Counted from the first letter of the stretch, positions 35,070-44,731 are shown. The stretch: 64,000 nt of DNA from JBGTGT01 sp051439375 (GCA_051439375.1 JBFRWB010000087.1:1-64000), one strand, 5' to 3'. The notes: a model not told the origin generated them from the sequence alone. Program-made: numbers and translations.

Positions 35070-35768
35070 TCAATTGAAATCATAGCCAAAAAGTTCAATA
35101 TCTTCTTTGAAGGTATCTCTTACTAATTCTTTAGTTTTTTCATTATAGAATTCTTGATAAGGTTTGGTGTTAGAAATATTCAATTTAGGTAAAGTAGTGG
35201 AGATTCCAATGCGATCGCATATCTTAGAAAAATCAGTGTCTAGAGTTTCAAATCGTCCGACAAAATCTACTAATAATTCCCCCGCTTGGGAATATATAAA
35301 GTCCTTTTGAACCTTGAATTCCTGTGAATGTGAACAACGCCAAATTACATATTCATCAAAGTCAGCAAAGCTTTTCACTAAATCGTGTTTGGGATGTTTC
35401 CTATATTTCAGCATATACTTATACAGAGAAACTTGCCAATCCCACGGATTACGAACAATTGCGAAAGAAAAATAGGAATCAAATACATCTTTACCCATGA
35501 TCTCAATTACTTCAGGTGCTGTCGCATGATCGGGAAAAGGTTGGGGATTAAAAGGGGATGAAATATCTAGCCTATTTAAGATATTATTTGCCAACTGCTG
35601 CCAAGGATCAACGGTAAGTGGCTCAAGCGCAGTAGTTATGCTAGTCCCAGCATTTTTATATACATGAATGAATATAAACTTTTGTTTTTTTGATAATAAC
35701 ATTTTTTGTATCTTCCTAAATGCAAATAGTAACAATGCCGTGATGCCATAGATGGGTTTTATAATCAC
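35070..35768 (-). CDS. Sulfotransferase family 2 protein, tandem paralogue 2
   Basis: 232 residues, closely similar to the copy downstream over its whole length, including the leader (IKPIYGIT) and the intergenic DNA, with starts 735 bp apart. This indicates fairly recent tandem duplication. The PAPS motif FIHVYKNAGTSI and AIVRNPWDWQVSLYKY are intact. Acceptor unknown; the neighbouring polysaccharide genes make a glycan acceptor plausible. Confidence 0.85.
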   Translation of the reverse strand: MIIKPIYGITALLLFAFRKIQKMLLSKKQKFIFIHVYKNAGTSITTALEPLTVDPWQQLANNILNRLDISSPFNPQPFPDHATAPEVIEIMGKDVFDSYFSFAIVRNPWDWQVSLYKYMLKYRKHPKHDLVKSFADFDEYVIWRCSHSQEFKVQKDFIYSQAGELLVDFVGRFETLDTDFSKICDRIGISTTLPKLNISNTKPYQEFYNEKTKELVRDTFKEDIELFGYDFN

Positions 35769-35801
35769 GATCTATCTTCTAAAAAAGAGCCGATAGAATA
35801 G

Positions 35802-36515
35802 TCAATTGAACTCATAGCCAAAAAGCTCAATATCTTCTTTGAAGGCATCTCTTACTAATTCTTTAGTCTTTTCATTATAGAATTCTTGATAGGGTTTTTT
35901 GTTACTAGCAACATTTAATCTAGGTAAGGCAGTAGAAATTCCGATACGATCGCATATCTTGGCAAAATCGGTTTCCAAATTCTCAAATCGTCCTAAAAAA
36001 TCTACTAATAAATTATTGTCTTGAGAATATATAAAATCTTTTTGGCAGGCTTCATTTTGTACTAAACAACGCCATTCTATGTATTCATCAAAATTGTTAA
36101 AGGATTTTACCACTTTGTGTTGATGATGCCTTCTGTCTCTGAGTATATGTTTGTAGAGAGATACATGCCAATCCCAAGGATTCCGAACAATGGCAAAAGA
36201 AAAGTAGGAATCGAATGTTTCTTGTCCAATGATGTCAATCAGTTCAGGTGCTTGTAAATGACCAGCTGAGTGACCTGAGAAAAGTTGAGGACCCATAGGA
36301 TATGAAAAATTCAGTTTCCTTAAAGCTAGTAACGTTAAATATTGCCATTGATTAACAACAAATGGTTTGAGTGCCCAAGATACACTGCGGCCTGCTGTTT
36401 TAGGAATGTGAATAAAGACAAAATCTGGCTTGTTAATTTGTTTTTTTAATAAAAACATTTTTCTTATAAAGTTTTTCAACAATGGGATGGTAGCACTCTT
36501 TGATTTAGTTGTCAA
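35802..36515 (-). CDS. Sulfotransferase family 2 protein, tandem paralogue 3
   Basis: 237 residues and the most divergent of the three paralogues. Its PAPS motif is FIHIPKTAGRSV, closer to the family consensus than in the other two, and AIVRNPWDWHVSLYKH and the C-terminal KPYQEFYNEKTKELVRDAF are conserved. The start overlaps the 3' end of the DUF4335 gene by 11 bp, so all three may be read from the upstream DUF3038-DUF4335 message. Confidence 0.85.
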   Translation of the reverse strand: MTTKSKSATIPLLKNFIRKMFLLKKQINKPDFVFIHIPKTAGRSVSWALKPFVVNQWQYLTLLALRKLNFSYPMGPQLFSGHSAGHLQAPELIDIIGQETFDSYFSFAIVRNPWDWHVSLYKHILRDRRHHQHKVVKSFNNFDEYIEWRCLVQNEACQKDFIYSQDNNLLVDFLGRFENLETDFAKICDRIGISTALPRLNVASNKKPYQEFYNEKTKELVRDAFKEDIELFGYEFN

Positions 36516-37944
36516 TTCTATCTTCTAAAAAAGTTTTGACCTCTCCTTTTGGCGTTAAAACTAAGCGAAGGGTTTGTTTTCCTTCTACGGACAAAGGCGA
36601 AACAAACGGTTGATTAGGGGAAGGCATGGCTGTCTGGGGTTGATAAAGGGCGGCGGCTCTCCCTAAAGGCGTTACTTCTTGAATTGACCCATTTTTCCCT
36701 AATAAAAGACGATATTCTAGGGTCTGATTGAGATCACTAGGGGGCTTCCATGTTTTCTGAAAATAATCACGCACCTCAGCCACTTGAGGAATCGGATCAA
36801 GTAATCCTTGCTCACTGGGGGTAGAAGGGGAAGACGGTGGGGAAAAAGAGGGAAGATCCTGAGAAGATCGGGCAGTTATAGACGTATCAGAGGAACGAAT
36901 CGCTGATGGGTTTTCCAACGGCGGTAAATTCGGTAAATTAAGCTCAGGGGTTAAGGAAATGCCATTAGCGGTGCTTAAACTGGGTTCAACGGTAGCCTTT
37001 TTCGGCGCAGCTAAAGGTGCAGGCAAAATAGTCACTTGATTCCCCCCTAACGGCTCTTGTGGGGCAAGATCTAGCACTTGTCGAGGGGGGGCTGGGGGAA
37101 CAATAGGGGATGGAGAGACAACGGGGTTAGAAGGGGCAACAAGGGGGGCATTTTGGGGACGAGGAGGGGTAGGAAGTGCTTCTTGTGGAGGAGGGGTCGG
37201 TAATTGTTCACGAGCAGCAATATTGGGCGGAATCGTTAATTTGGGAATGGTTTCTGGGGGGGGTGGGGGAACAGGCGGATTAACATCTAGAAAAGCAGGA
37301 TTGGTTGCCATATTTTCTTCATTTTCAGGAGCATCACCTTCATTTTTTGCCAGTTGAATCTGATACCACGGCCAAACAAACAGAGGAATAGTAACAGCGA
37401 GTAGAATAACTGCTGCTATACTGCCCCAAAGGGATAGGGTTTTCCTCTGATTAGCACGGTAAATCTGAGGAATCCCCTGTAAATCTTGACGATAGCTATC
37501 TAAAGCATCAGCTAGATCAAATAATTGGGAAGAATTAAGGGTAATAGAAGAACGAGACAAATGTTTTCCTAGACTCCCTAAATCAAGCTCATGAAATAAA
37601 AAGCCTTTGTTGGTTAATTGGGGAGAGTGGGTTATTTCCTGTAAAGCTGTGTCATGACGGGTTAAAGGCTGAGAATGCTCAGAAAATGTAGTTTTTTGCA
37701 GAAAACGCTGGACATAATGACTAACGACTTCAGCCAAAGACTCTAACTGCTCATGATTGCCTGTAATCGACATTTGTTCTTGATCTAGCAAACGGGGATC
37801 ATCAAAGAGTAGTTCAAATTTTAGCCCATCAACAATATTTAGGTTAGTCCAACGAGATAAGGGAGAAAGGGTTGCCCAAATATTAAGGGTACAAGTTGGT
37901 GGGGTATAACGGCGTAGAATTGTGGGATTAGGAGATAAAATCAT
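36505..37944 (-). CDS. DUF4335 domain protein
   Basis: 479 residues. The N-terminal 150 match the cyanobacterial DUF4335 family (LRRYTPPTCTLNIWA near the start). One membrane helix follows (SIAAVILLAVTIPLFVWPWY, about residue 180), then a Pro-rich linker of about 200 residues and a folded C-terminal segment (LEYRLLLGKNGSIQEVTPLG). The shape recalls TonB-like envelope proteins with a Pro-rich spacer. It lies 24 bp after the DUF3038 gene, a pairing conserved in many cyanobacteria as far as I know. Function unknown. Confidence 0.85.
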   Translation of the reverse strand: MILSPNPTILRRYTPPTCTLNIWATLSPLSRWTNLNIVDGLKFELLFDDPRLLDQEQMSITGNHEQLESLAEVVSHYVQRFLQKTTFSEHSQPLTRHDTALQEITHSPQLTNKGFLFHELDLGSLGKHLSRSSITLNSSQLFDLADALDSYRQDLQGIPQIYRANQRKTLSLWGSIAAVILLAVTIPLFVWPWYQIQLAKNEGDAPENEENMATNPAFLDVNPPVPPPPPETIPKLTIPPNIAAREQLPTPPPQEALPTPPRPQNAPLVAPSNPVVSPSPIVPPAPPRQVLDLAPQEPLGGNQVTILPAPLAAPKKATVEPSLSTANGISLTPELNLPNLPPLENPSAIRSSDTSITARSSQDLPSFSPPSSPSTPSEQGLLDPIPQVAEVRDYFQKTWKPPSDLNQTLEYRLLLGKNGSIQEVTPLGRAAALYQPQTAMPSPNQPFVSPLSVEGKQTLRLVLTPKGEVKTFLEDRIDN

Positions 37945-37968
37945 AAATCTTTTGAATCAATTTAATAT

Positions 37969-38562
37969 TCAAGCAGAATAAGAATAGTCTAGTAAGGCTA
38001 ACCAAAGACGGCGATGACCTTTGTTTCCACTATAAAAAAGTAAATCTATCAGTAATTTGAGAGCTAATCGAGAAATATCTTGTACAGGACGTTGCTGACT
38101 TTCATCCAGTCGTTCTTGATAAAGTGTCGTAAATTGATCGAGATAATCTCCTAATATGGGGCTTTTATGGGGTTCTTGGTGTTGTAAAGTGGCTTGTTCC
38201 AAGAGCATGACCGCCCGACGGATTAATTCTTGATTATCCTGAGCTAAGGTACTAATAATTAGCACAAGTGATCGGGCTTCATCCACATCTAATTTTTTTC
38301 GTCCCCCCGAACTTTTCCGCAGAGGGTTAGACTGTCGAAGTCGCCATAAACTAATGCGATCGCCTACAATCTCTTCTAAATGCAGTTTTTTAGCGGTTTG
38401 AATCATAGCATCTGATCCAAGATGACCCAACGCTTCTAATGCCATTAAAATTAAATCGAGATGGGTTTTGATGTTATCTAACTGTCCATCATCTGGCACA
38501 GTTTCAAGGGGAAAATCCTCCCAATTCGGTACAATTGTTGATGGTTTCACAAGCATTACCAT
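37969..38562 (-). CDS. DUF3038 domain protein
   Basis: 197 residues, mostly helical, matching the cyanobacteria-specific DUF3038 family (ALGHLGSDAMIQTAKKL; DRISLWRLRQSNPLRKSS). No membrane segment or catalytic motif is seen, so it is probably a soluble cytoplasmic partner of the DUF4335 membrane protein encoded next. Two in-frame Met codons (M-V-M) begin the frame. Its function is not known to me. Confidence 0.85.
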   Translation of the reverse strand: MVMLVKPSTIVPNWEDFPLETVPDDGQLDNIKTHLDLILMALEALGHLGSDAMIQTAKKLHLEEIVGDRISLWRLRQSNPLRKSSGGRKKLDVDEARSLVLIISTLAQDNQELIRRAVMLLEQATLQHQEPHKSPILGDYLDQFTTLYQERLDESQQRPVQDISRLALKLLIDLLFYSGNKGHRRLWLALLDYSYSA

Positions 38563-38681
38563 ATCAGTGAGCAGTAAACAGTTATTAGTGAACAGTGATC
38601 AGTGAACAGTAAGCAGTTATTCCCCCTGTTTCCCGATTCTCCCAAACTCAGGTTATTCTAACTTAAGGGAGCATAAAACAC

Positions 38682-38713
38682 CTTCATAATTTAGCATTCA
38701 TAATTCATAATTT
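38682..38713. repeat. TTCATAA-type short tandem repeat upstream of maf
   Basis: AT-rich heptamer run ending just before the maf start, the third of its kind in the window. Just upstream (38568-38625) lies a second repeat cluster built of CAGTGAACAGT/CAGTGATCAGT units. Confidence 0.6.
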
Positions 38714-38719
38714 AAAAGA

Positions 38720-39310
38720 ATGATTCCTTTTATTTTAGCGTCTGCTTCCCCTGCTCGCCGTAAACTCCTACAAATGGTAGGAATTCACCCCATTGTGCGC
38801 CATAGTGGTTTCGATGAGTCCCAAATTCAAGTGAATGATCCCCTTGTACTGGTACAAACTCTGAGTCAGTGCAAAGCGCAAAAGGTCGCTAATCAATTTG
38901 AAGAAGGGTTAATCTTAGGCTGTGACTCGATTTTATCAATCAATGGTCAAATTTACGGGAAACCAGAGTCTCCTGAAGATGCGATCGCCCGTTGGCAACA
39001 AATGCGAGGCCGTCAGGGTAAACTATACACAGGCCATACGTTAATTGAGCAAGGGGTAAAAAGAACGTTAATTAAATGCGGTATCACCACCGTTTATTTT
39101 GCTGATATTAGCGATCAGGTGATCGAAGCTTATATAGAAACAGGTGAACCGCTTAATTGTGCCGGAAGTTTTGCGCTTGAAGGAAAAGGCGGTTTATTTG
39201 TCGAAAAAATTGAAGGTTGTCATAGTAATGTGATTGGATTAAGTCTGCCTTTACTCAGACAGATGTTAGCTGAATTGGGGTATAAAGTTGAGGATTTTTG
39301 GCACAGTTAG
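38720..39310 (+). CDS. maf: Maf family nucleotide pyrophosphatase
   Basis: 196 residues. Maf proteins hydrolyse non-canonical or canonical nucleoside triphosphates (dTTP, UTP, m7GTP) to monophosphates and have been linked to septum inhibition. Visible motifs: ILASASPARRKLL at the N-terminus (substrate loop with SxxR), LILGCDSILSINGQIYGKP (catalytic Asp region), and GSFALEGKGG near the C-terminus. Length is normal. Substrate subclass cannot be assigned. Confidence 0.92.
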   Translation: MIPFILASASPARRKLLQMVGIHPIVRHSGFDESQIQVNDPLVLVQTLSQCKAQKVANQFEEGLILGCDSILSINGQIYGKPESPEDAIARWQQMRGRQGKLYTGHTLIEQGVKRTLIKCGITTVYFADISDQVIEAYIETGEPLNCAGSFALEGKGGLFVEKIEGCHSNVIGLSLPLLRQMLAELGYKVEDFWHS

Positions 39311-39501
39311 GGAAAAATGATATATTCTTGGTTCTTTGTCTCAGGTGAACAATATTTAGACAATTACAGCTAACTTTTTAAAAATTCTTCTAAATCAATC
39401 GATATTTTAGGTATTTGGCTTCTTCGAGGAGAAGCTAGAGTTATCAGAGAATATTGTCTAGAAGCCAGCTTTGTGAAGTTAAATACCTTAGGGCCTTACT
39501 A

Positions 39502-40305
39502 TTATGAAAGCGGGTAATTAAACCTTTTTAAATCATCGCCTAACGATTCAAGAAATAACTGTTGTTGTTCTCTCGATAATTTCTCTTTCCACTGTTCCTT
39601 TTTGCCAACTCGCAAAAAACGTGCTTTCCCCACCTCATCTGACTTTAAAAAATTGCTTTTTCTCTTCTCGAAAGATTGTCTTTCAATCGTCTCTTTAATT
39701 TGCTGTTTATCTCTTTCAATCCCTAAGAACGAAAGAATTCTTTTACATTCTTGTTCAGGATTATCAAGCATTGCCTCATATTTAACTATAAAATAGTTGT
39801 CATTGAAGTACGGCTCGTAGTGATTTTTCCAAGGAATACGGACCCACAAATGAACCTTATGTGAACCGTTAATAACTGTGTGCATCATTTGTTTGATTCG
39901 GTAACTAGGTGGTGAAAGTACACGATTAATTAGTCTATAAACTTTTCTCCCCTGAGGAAATTGGCTCATATACTTACCTAGAAGAGGAAACCGTTCAAAC
40001 GGAAAAAAACTAGCTCCTGATACGCAAACATCTCTAGGATCTCTGATAATGTAAATAATTTTATAGTCATTAATAACCTGATTAGCGTTTTTCCTCTTGT
40101 TAATTATTTCATTAAATTCACTCAACTGATGATGGGATTTGAAACATTGATAATTTGACTCTCTATCTAGACCCTCTATCGCTATCTCATCATGGTGATC
40201 ATAATCAAAGAATCCGACGACAGGACACTGTACCAACTCAGCTACTAAGCGTGTCATCCAAGTATTTCCACTTTTAGGATAACCAACAACAATAAGGTCA
40301 ATCAT
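39502..40305 (-). CDS. Sulfotransferase domain protein (Sulfotransfer_1 type)
   Basis: About 267 residues from ATG 40305, just before the conserved strand; a longer frame opens at 40368. VVGYPKSGNTWMTRLVAEL is the PAPS 5'-phosphosulfate loop and IIYIIRDPRDVCVSGASFF the 3'-phosphate motif. The C-terminal segment ERQSFEKRKSN and FLRVGKKEQWKE fits the family's PAPS lid (RKG-like). It is unlike the three tandem paralogues at 34.3-36.5 kb, which belong to another sulfotransferase branch. It lies beside the flippase gene at the edge of the polysaccharide cluster, so a sulfated glycan is likely. Confidence 0.88.
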   Translation of the reverse strand: MIDLIVVGYPKSGNTWMTRLVAELVQCPVVGFFDYDHHDEIAIEGLDRESNYQCFKSHHQLSEFNEIINKRKNANQVINDYKIIYIIRDPRDVCVSGASFFPFERFPLLGKYMSQFPQGRKVYRLINRVLSPPSYRIKQMMHTVINGSHKVHLWVRIPWKNHYEPYFNDNYFIVKYEAMLDNPEQECKRILSFLGIERDKQQIKETIERQSFEKRKSNFLKSDEVGKARFLRVGKKEQWKEKLSREQQQLFLESLGDDLKRFNYPLS

Positions 40306-40406
40306 TTGTCTAGACTTAAGTTTGTTAATTAGTGTAAGTGATTCTGCACTCGACTGACATAATAGCATAACTATTTCACCAGTGACAGAAAAATTTCTAA
40401 ATGCGC

Positions 40407-41747
40407 CTAATTTCGTCTCAAAGAAATACTAAGTTTCCAAGGAGATAATATTGCTTTTATCATCAGACTAAGGTTCTTATGTACTCTTGGATAAAAGCAG
40501 TCAATTAAAAATATTGTTGTTCCAAAGGATGCAATTGTGGCATATAAAGCACCAAATGTGCCGTACTGAGGAATTAAAATATAGTTGAGGGTGATATTAA
40601 CTAGAGAGCCAAGAATAGCAGTTAACATTGAATACCGAAACAAGCTTTCATTAGTTATATAAAGTGATTTTGCTACGCCAAAACTAGCAAAGAATAATTT
40701 GATCACAAATAAACGCAGTAAATCTCCTGCTTCTTGGTAACTATCTCCAAACATGAAAGCTACAAGCGGTTCAGAAAAAAGAAAAATAGGAATAAAAATT
40801 AATAAAAATAAGATGAACATCAAGCGATAGATATTTTCTAGTCGATGAAAATATAGAGTTTGACTGACCGATTTTGCTTGAGTTACCATTGGTGCAAAGG
40901 ATTGACAGACTATACTGGGTACAAAGAGAAAGACTGCCACTAACTGAATGGCAACTGAGTATTGACCAACCGCACTGTCACCTATCATTTGACCTAACAT
41001 AACTTGATCAATTCTAGCCTGTACTATGGTAGCTAATCCAGCAAAAAAAAGTGGCCAGCTTTCTTGGAGTAATTGTTTAGCTATCAAGAAGCTAACTGAC
41101 CAATTCTTCCAAGATAAACCTTCTCTTTTGTAGGAAAATGATAAGCCGATTATTTTAATTGTTCCTGTCACTGCAGTGACAGTAGCGAAAGCCATTAGGG
41201 AAGCCCTTAACTGTACCAAAAGAATTTTGACCGTGCTAAAAAACATACTATCAGCAACACGACTCAGAACTGCATATTTAGATTTTACTTGTGACTGAAA
41301 CCACAAATCAATCACATCACAAGTGATGAAAATCTTGCCTGTCGCTATGATTCCTACTAGCCAGTGAAATAATGTATCTTGAGGACGTAAATACATGGCA
41401 ATACCAATACTCACAATTGTGACGAGTATTGTAGTTATTAGTCTAATGACCAAGGTAGTACCTAAAATCTTATCTCTAGTCTCTGAATCTTTTTCCCGTA
41501 CAAGTTCCCTAACGATAATTCTGTCTGAGCCTAATTGAACGAGCGGCATAACTAACATGATCAGCGATATAGCATAGTTGTAAGTACCATATTGTTCAGG
41601 CCCTAAATATCGAGCCACCAAGATCCCTGATACCAAGCCAATAGCTAAACGGAGAATTCTCTCAGTAAATAACCAAGATATGTTTGTTATTTGCTTTTTT
41701 AAGTTAGTACTGAGTTGCCCATAAGATAACATTAATTTTTTTAGCAT
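40407..41747 (-). CDS. Wzx-type oligosaccharide flippase (MOP superfamily)
   Basis: 446 residues with about 12 hydrophobic segments. The N-terminal ISWLFTERILRLAIGLVSGILVARYLGPEQYG is the typical opening of polysaccharide biosynthesis flippases (shown here in brief: LVARYLGPEQYGTYNY). It should move undecaprenyl-linked repeat units across the inner membrane for Wzy polymerisation. It is divergent from the methyltransferase/glycosyltransferase run that starts 195 bp away. Confidence 0.9.
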   Translation of the reverse strand: MLKKLMLSYGQLSTNLKKQITNISWLFTERILRLAIGLVSGILVARYLGPEQYGTYNYAISLIMLVMPLVQLGSDRIIVRELVREKDSETRDKILGTTLVIRLITTILVTIVSIGIAMYLRPQDTLFHWLVGIIATGKIFITCDVIDLWFQSQVKSKYAVLSRVADSMFFSTVKILLVQLRASLMAFATVTAVTGTIKIIGLSFSYKREGLSWKNWSVSFLIAKQLLQESWPLFFAGLATIVQARIDQVMLGQMIGDSAVGQYSVAIQLVAVFLFVPSIVCQSFAPMVTQAKSVSQTLYFHRLENIYRLMFILFLLIFIPIFLFSEPLVAFMFGDSYQEAGDLLRLFVIKLFFASFGVAKSLYITNESLFRYSMLTAILGSLVNITLNYILIPQYGTFGALYATIASFGTTIFLIDCFYPRVHKNLSLMIKAILSPWKLSISLRRN

Positions 41748-41942
41748 TGGTTATTAAAAAATATAGGGCTAAAAAGAGTAAGGAACAAAATATGGCAAAA
41801 TCCTATCACATTTACTGACTTTTGCAAGCACCAAATAGAAATCTTTCAAGAAAAAAAATAAACTTACTTTACTCTTCGGCTTGACAATTTGCTAAGTTTA
41901 TTTTATCCTATGTCAGAAAGTTAACCTCTCGAAATAAAATTT

Positions 41943-42749
41943 ATGCTTAAGATAAAAAAACAGTCTTATTGGCGTAAAGTAATCCAATCCCTACTCCTTA
42001 AAGGGCTTACTAAGTTAGAAAACAATAATAATGCTGATCTTATTTCCAATGGTGAGGAGCATTTTATCAATCAGTATTTCGATTTTTTAAATAAATCGGA
42101 TTCCGATCCTATTGTTGTTTTTGATGTCGGAGCAAATGTAGGAGACTATTCTGATCTTGTTTCGCAAAAGTTGTCTTCGTTAAAATTAGCTTATAAGATT
42201 CATTTATTTGAACCAACCCAAGATTGTTATGATATTCTCCAGCAAAAATTTAGTGACTACCAGAGCATTTTCGTGAATCACTTTGGTTGCTCTGATGCAG
42301 AAGAAAGTCGAACAATTTACTATGATCAAAAGCGCAGTGGTCTGGCTTCTTTATATCATAGAAATTTACGAAGTTATGCTCTTGAACTAAACCAAACGGA
42401 GCAAGTTTATTTACAAAGACTAGATACTCATATTGCAAAATATTCAGTAACAAAAATTGACTTACTCAAAATTGATGTGGAAGGTCATGAGTTAAGTGTC
42501 TTGCAAGGACTAGGAAAACATCTGAATCCTGATTTTATCAACACGATTCAATTTGAGTATGGAGGGGCAAATCTAGACTCAAAAACGAGTCTATTAGAAC
42601 TATATACTTGCTTATCTAATTCAGGATTTGTCTTAACCAAAATAATGCCTACTTTCTTGGAAATAAGAGAGTATCGTCCTCACATGGAAAATTTCCAATA
42701 TGCAAACTATTTAGCAGTTAGTCCTAGGATCATCGACAAACTCTTATGA
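41943..42749 (+). CDS. FkbM family methyltransferase (1)
   Basis: 268 residues of the SAM-dependent FkbM family, common in glycan clusters where members O-methylate sugars. The SAM-binding motif VVFDVGANVGDYSDLV and acidic LLKIDVEGHELSVLQGL are clear. The stop overlaps the next start by four bases (ATGA), so the genes are coupled. First of a seven-gene plus-strand run. Confidence 0.88.
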   Translation: MLKIKKQSYWRKVIQSLLLKGLTKLENNNNADLISNGEEHFINQYFDFLNKSDSDPIVVFDVGANVGDYSDLVSQKLSSLKLAYKIHLFEPTQDCYDILQQKFSDYQSIFVNHFGCSDAEESRTIYYDQKRSGLASLYHRNLRSYALELNQTEQVYLQRLDTHIAKYSVTKIDLLKIDVEGHELSVLQGLGKHLNPDFINTIQFEYGGANLDSKTSLLELYTCLSNSGFVLTKIMPTFLEIREYRPHMENFQYANYLAVSPRIIDKLL

Positions 42750-43762
42750 CAAAGAAACCTTTAATTATTTTTACACACGGTGGTGGAAGATTAGCCAATC
42801 AGCTATTGTGCTATGCCAATTTACTTGCTTTTTTAATAGAAAATAATTGTAATACTACGCTTATTAATTGGTCTTTCTTTCCTTATGAATATCTCTTGGA
42901 AACTCCCACTCATAGGCTTTTGTCCTTGGAGGGATTTTCTTTCTACCTATTAAAAGCTTTAAACTTATTTGCATTGCTCTTAAAATATTTACCCTCACCC
43001 ATTTCTGTTCGACTTAATTATTACTTTCTGAAAGCTCTATATCTAGTTAGTAATATATTTTCTAATATGAAAGGAATGATTGCAGATGACAGAAAAATTT
43101 ATTACAAATTTAAATTTATGGCTGAATATAATTCTCGTCTTTCTCTAGAGGAAGATTCTGTGGTGAAAAAAATACAACAAACCCCTACTACACTGTTAGG
43201 TGGCTTTAATATTCGCTGCTGGTCATTAGTCAGAAAACATCAAGATAAGGTAAAAGATTATTTACATTTCAAACAAGAATACTTTGATCAAGCCGGTAAA
43301 TTCATTCAAGAATTAAGACAAAAACACGACTATTTAATCGGTGTATCCATTCGTCAAACAGATTATAAAACTTGGGCTGATGGACGTTACTTCTTTGAAA
43401 CTAAGCAATATATAGAATGGATAAAAAAAGCTCAAACTAGGTTTTCAGATAAGAAGAATATTGGTTTTATCATTGCTTCTGATAATGCTCAAGATTTGTC
43501 TCTATTTGAAGATTTACCTGTTTATCTTGGAACGGGCAATATTCTGAAAGGCGGTAATTATGTTGAAGATATGATAGAACTATCTATGTGTGACTTAATC
43601 TTAACGCCGCCTACTACATTTTCGGCCTGGGCTTCCTTTATGGGTAAAGTTCCTTTGTTACCACTATACGATACGAAACAAAATATTTTTCAAACAGAAT
43701 TATTGTACGATAGTATTTTCGATGCTTTACAACATCACCACTTAAGTATGGGTGTCCATTAA
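42746..43762 (+). CDS. GT11-like glycosyltransferase (alpha-1,2-fucosyltransferase type)
   Basis: 338 residues. The N-terminal GGGRLANQLLCYANLLAF resembles the glycine-rich G-G-x-G-N-Q start of GT11 fucosyltransferases, and IGVSIRQTDYKTW fits the family H-x-R-R-x-D-Y donor motif in a modified form, followed by a DGRYFF block. The later FIIASDN and LTPPTTFSAWASFMGK also match the family layout. The changed HxRRGD motif leaves donor specificity open; GDP-fucose is only a guess. It overlaps the FkbM gene by four bases. Confidence 0.7.
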   Translation: MTKKPLIIFTHGGGRLANQLLCYANLLAFLIENNCNTTLINWSFFPYEYLLETPTHRLLSLEGFSFYLLKALNLFALLLKYLPSPISVRLNYYFLKALYLVSNIFSNMKGMIADDRKIYYKFKFMAEYNSRLSLEEDSVVKKIQQTPTTLLGGFNIRCWSLVRKHQDKVKDYLHFKQEYFDQAGKFIQELRQKHDYLIGVSIRQTDYKTWADGRYFFETKQYIEWIKKAQTRFSDKKNIGFIIASDNAQDLSLFEDLPVYLGTGNILKGGNYVEDMIELSMCDLILTPPTTFSAWASFMGKVPLLPLYDTKQNIFQTELLYDSIFDALQHHHLSMGVH

Positions 43763-43795
43763 TATTAAAGTATAATTTTCTAACTATTTAAAATC

Positions 43796-44713
43796 ATGAA
43801 CCAAGCACCCGTTGTCTTAATCATTTTCAATCGTCCTCATACCACTCAAAAGGTTTTTGAGGTTATTCAGAAAGTCCAGCCGTCTCAACTATTTGTTATT
43901 GCTGATGGCCCGAGAAAAGACAAGCTAGATGAGCCATCTAAATGTAGGGAAACTCGCAAAATAATCGAACAAATTGACTGGGATTGTGAAGTCTTTAAAA
44001 ATTATTCAGATATCAACTTAGGATGCCGAGATCGAGTATCGAGTGGATTGGATTGGGTGTTTAGTCATGTGAATGAAGCAATTATTTTGGAGGATGATTG
44101 TGTCCCTCATTTATCTTTTTTTAGATTTTGTGGGGAACTTTTAGACTATTACTATGATGATCAAAGAATTATGATGATTTCAGGGGACAACTTCCAGTTC
44201 GGCAAAAGTAGAACTAAATATAGTTATTACTTTTCTCGTTATCCCCATACTTGGGGGTGGGCAACGTGGAAAAGAGCATGGAAACATTATGATAATAACA
44301 TGAGTCTCTGGCCAGAAGTTAGAAAATCGAATTGGTTAAACACAATGGTGGAGGATCGTAAAAGTGCAACTTATTGGTATAATGCCTTCGAGTCAACTTA
44401 TAAAGGTGATCAAACTGTTTGGGATTATAGATGGCATCTAGCTTGCTGGTTACAGAATGGATTAACTATTTTACCCAATGTTAATTTAGTCTCTAATATC
44501 GGATTTGGAGAAGATGCTACTCACACAACAGGAACGAATAAACGTCAAAACAATTTGTCTGTTAGCGAAATGATTTTTCCCATTAATCATCCACCAATGG
44601 TTATTCGGAATTATGAAGCTGACCACTACAGTCAGTACACTATCTTTCAGAGGCGTTTAATAGATAGAATAAAATTCAAACTCAGTCAATTATTAAAAAT
44701 CAATTCATTTTAA
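43796..44713 (+). CDS. GT-A glycosyltransferase (HlpA-like/family 2-like)
   Basis: 305 residues. It opens with VVLIIFNRPHTTQKVFEVI and shows VIADGPR and IILEDDCVPHLSFFRFC, the D-x-D-like metal region of the HlpA-like sugar-transferase group. The conserved HTWGWATWKRAWKHYD follows. The name haemolytic protein HlpA seen for relatives is historical; a glycosyl transfer role fits the fold and the cluster. Spaced 33 bp after the GT11-like gene. Confidence 0.8.
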   Translation: MNQAPVVLIIFNRPHTTQKVFEVIQKVQPSQLFVIADGPRKDKLDEPSKCRETRKIIEQIDWDCEVFKNYSDINLGCRDRVSSGLDWVFSHVNEAIILEDDCVPHLSFFRFCGELLDYYYDDQRIMMISGDNFQFGKSRTKYSYYFSRYPHTWGWATWKRAWKHYDNNMSLWPEVRKSNWLNTMVEDRKSATYWYNAFESTYKGDQTVWDYRWHLACWLQNGLTILPNVNLVSNIGFGEDATHTTGTNKRQNNLSVSEMIFPINHPPMVIRNYEADHYSQYTIFQRRLIDRIKFKLSQLLKINSF

Positions 44714-44731
44714 TTAGAAAAATTTTACCCT

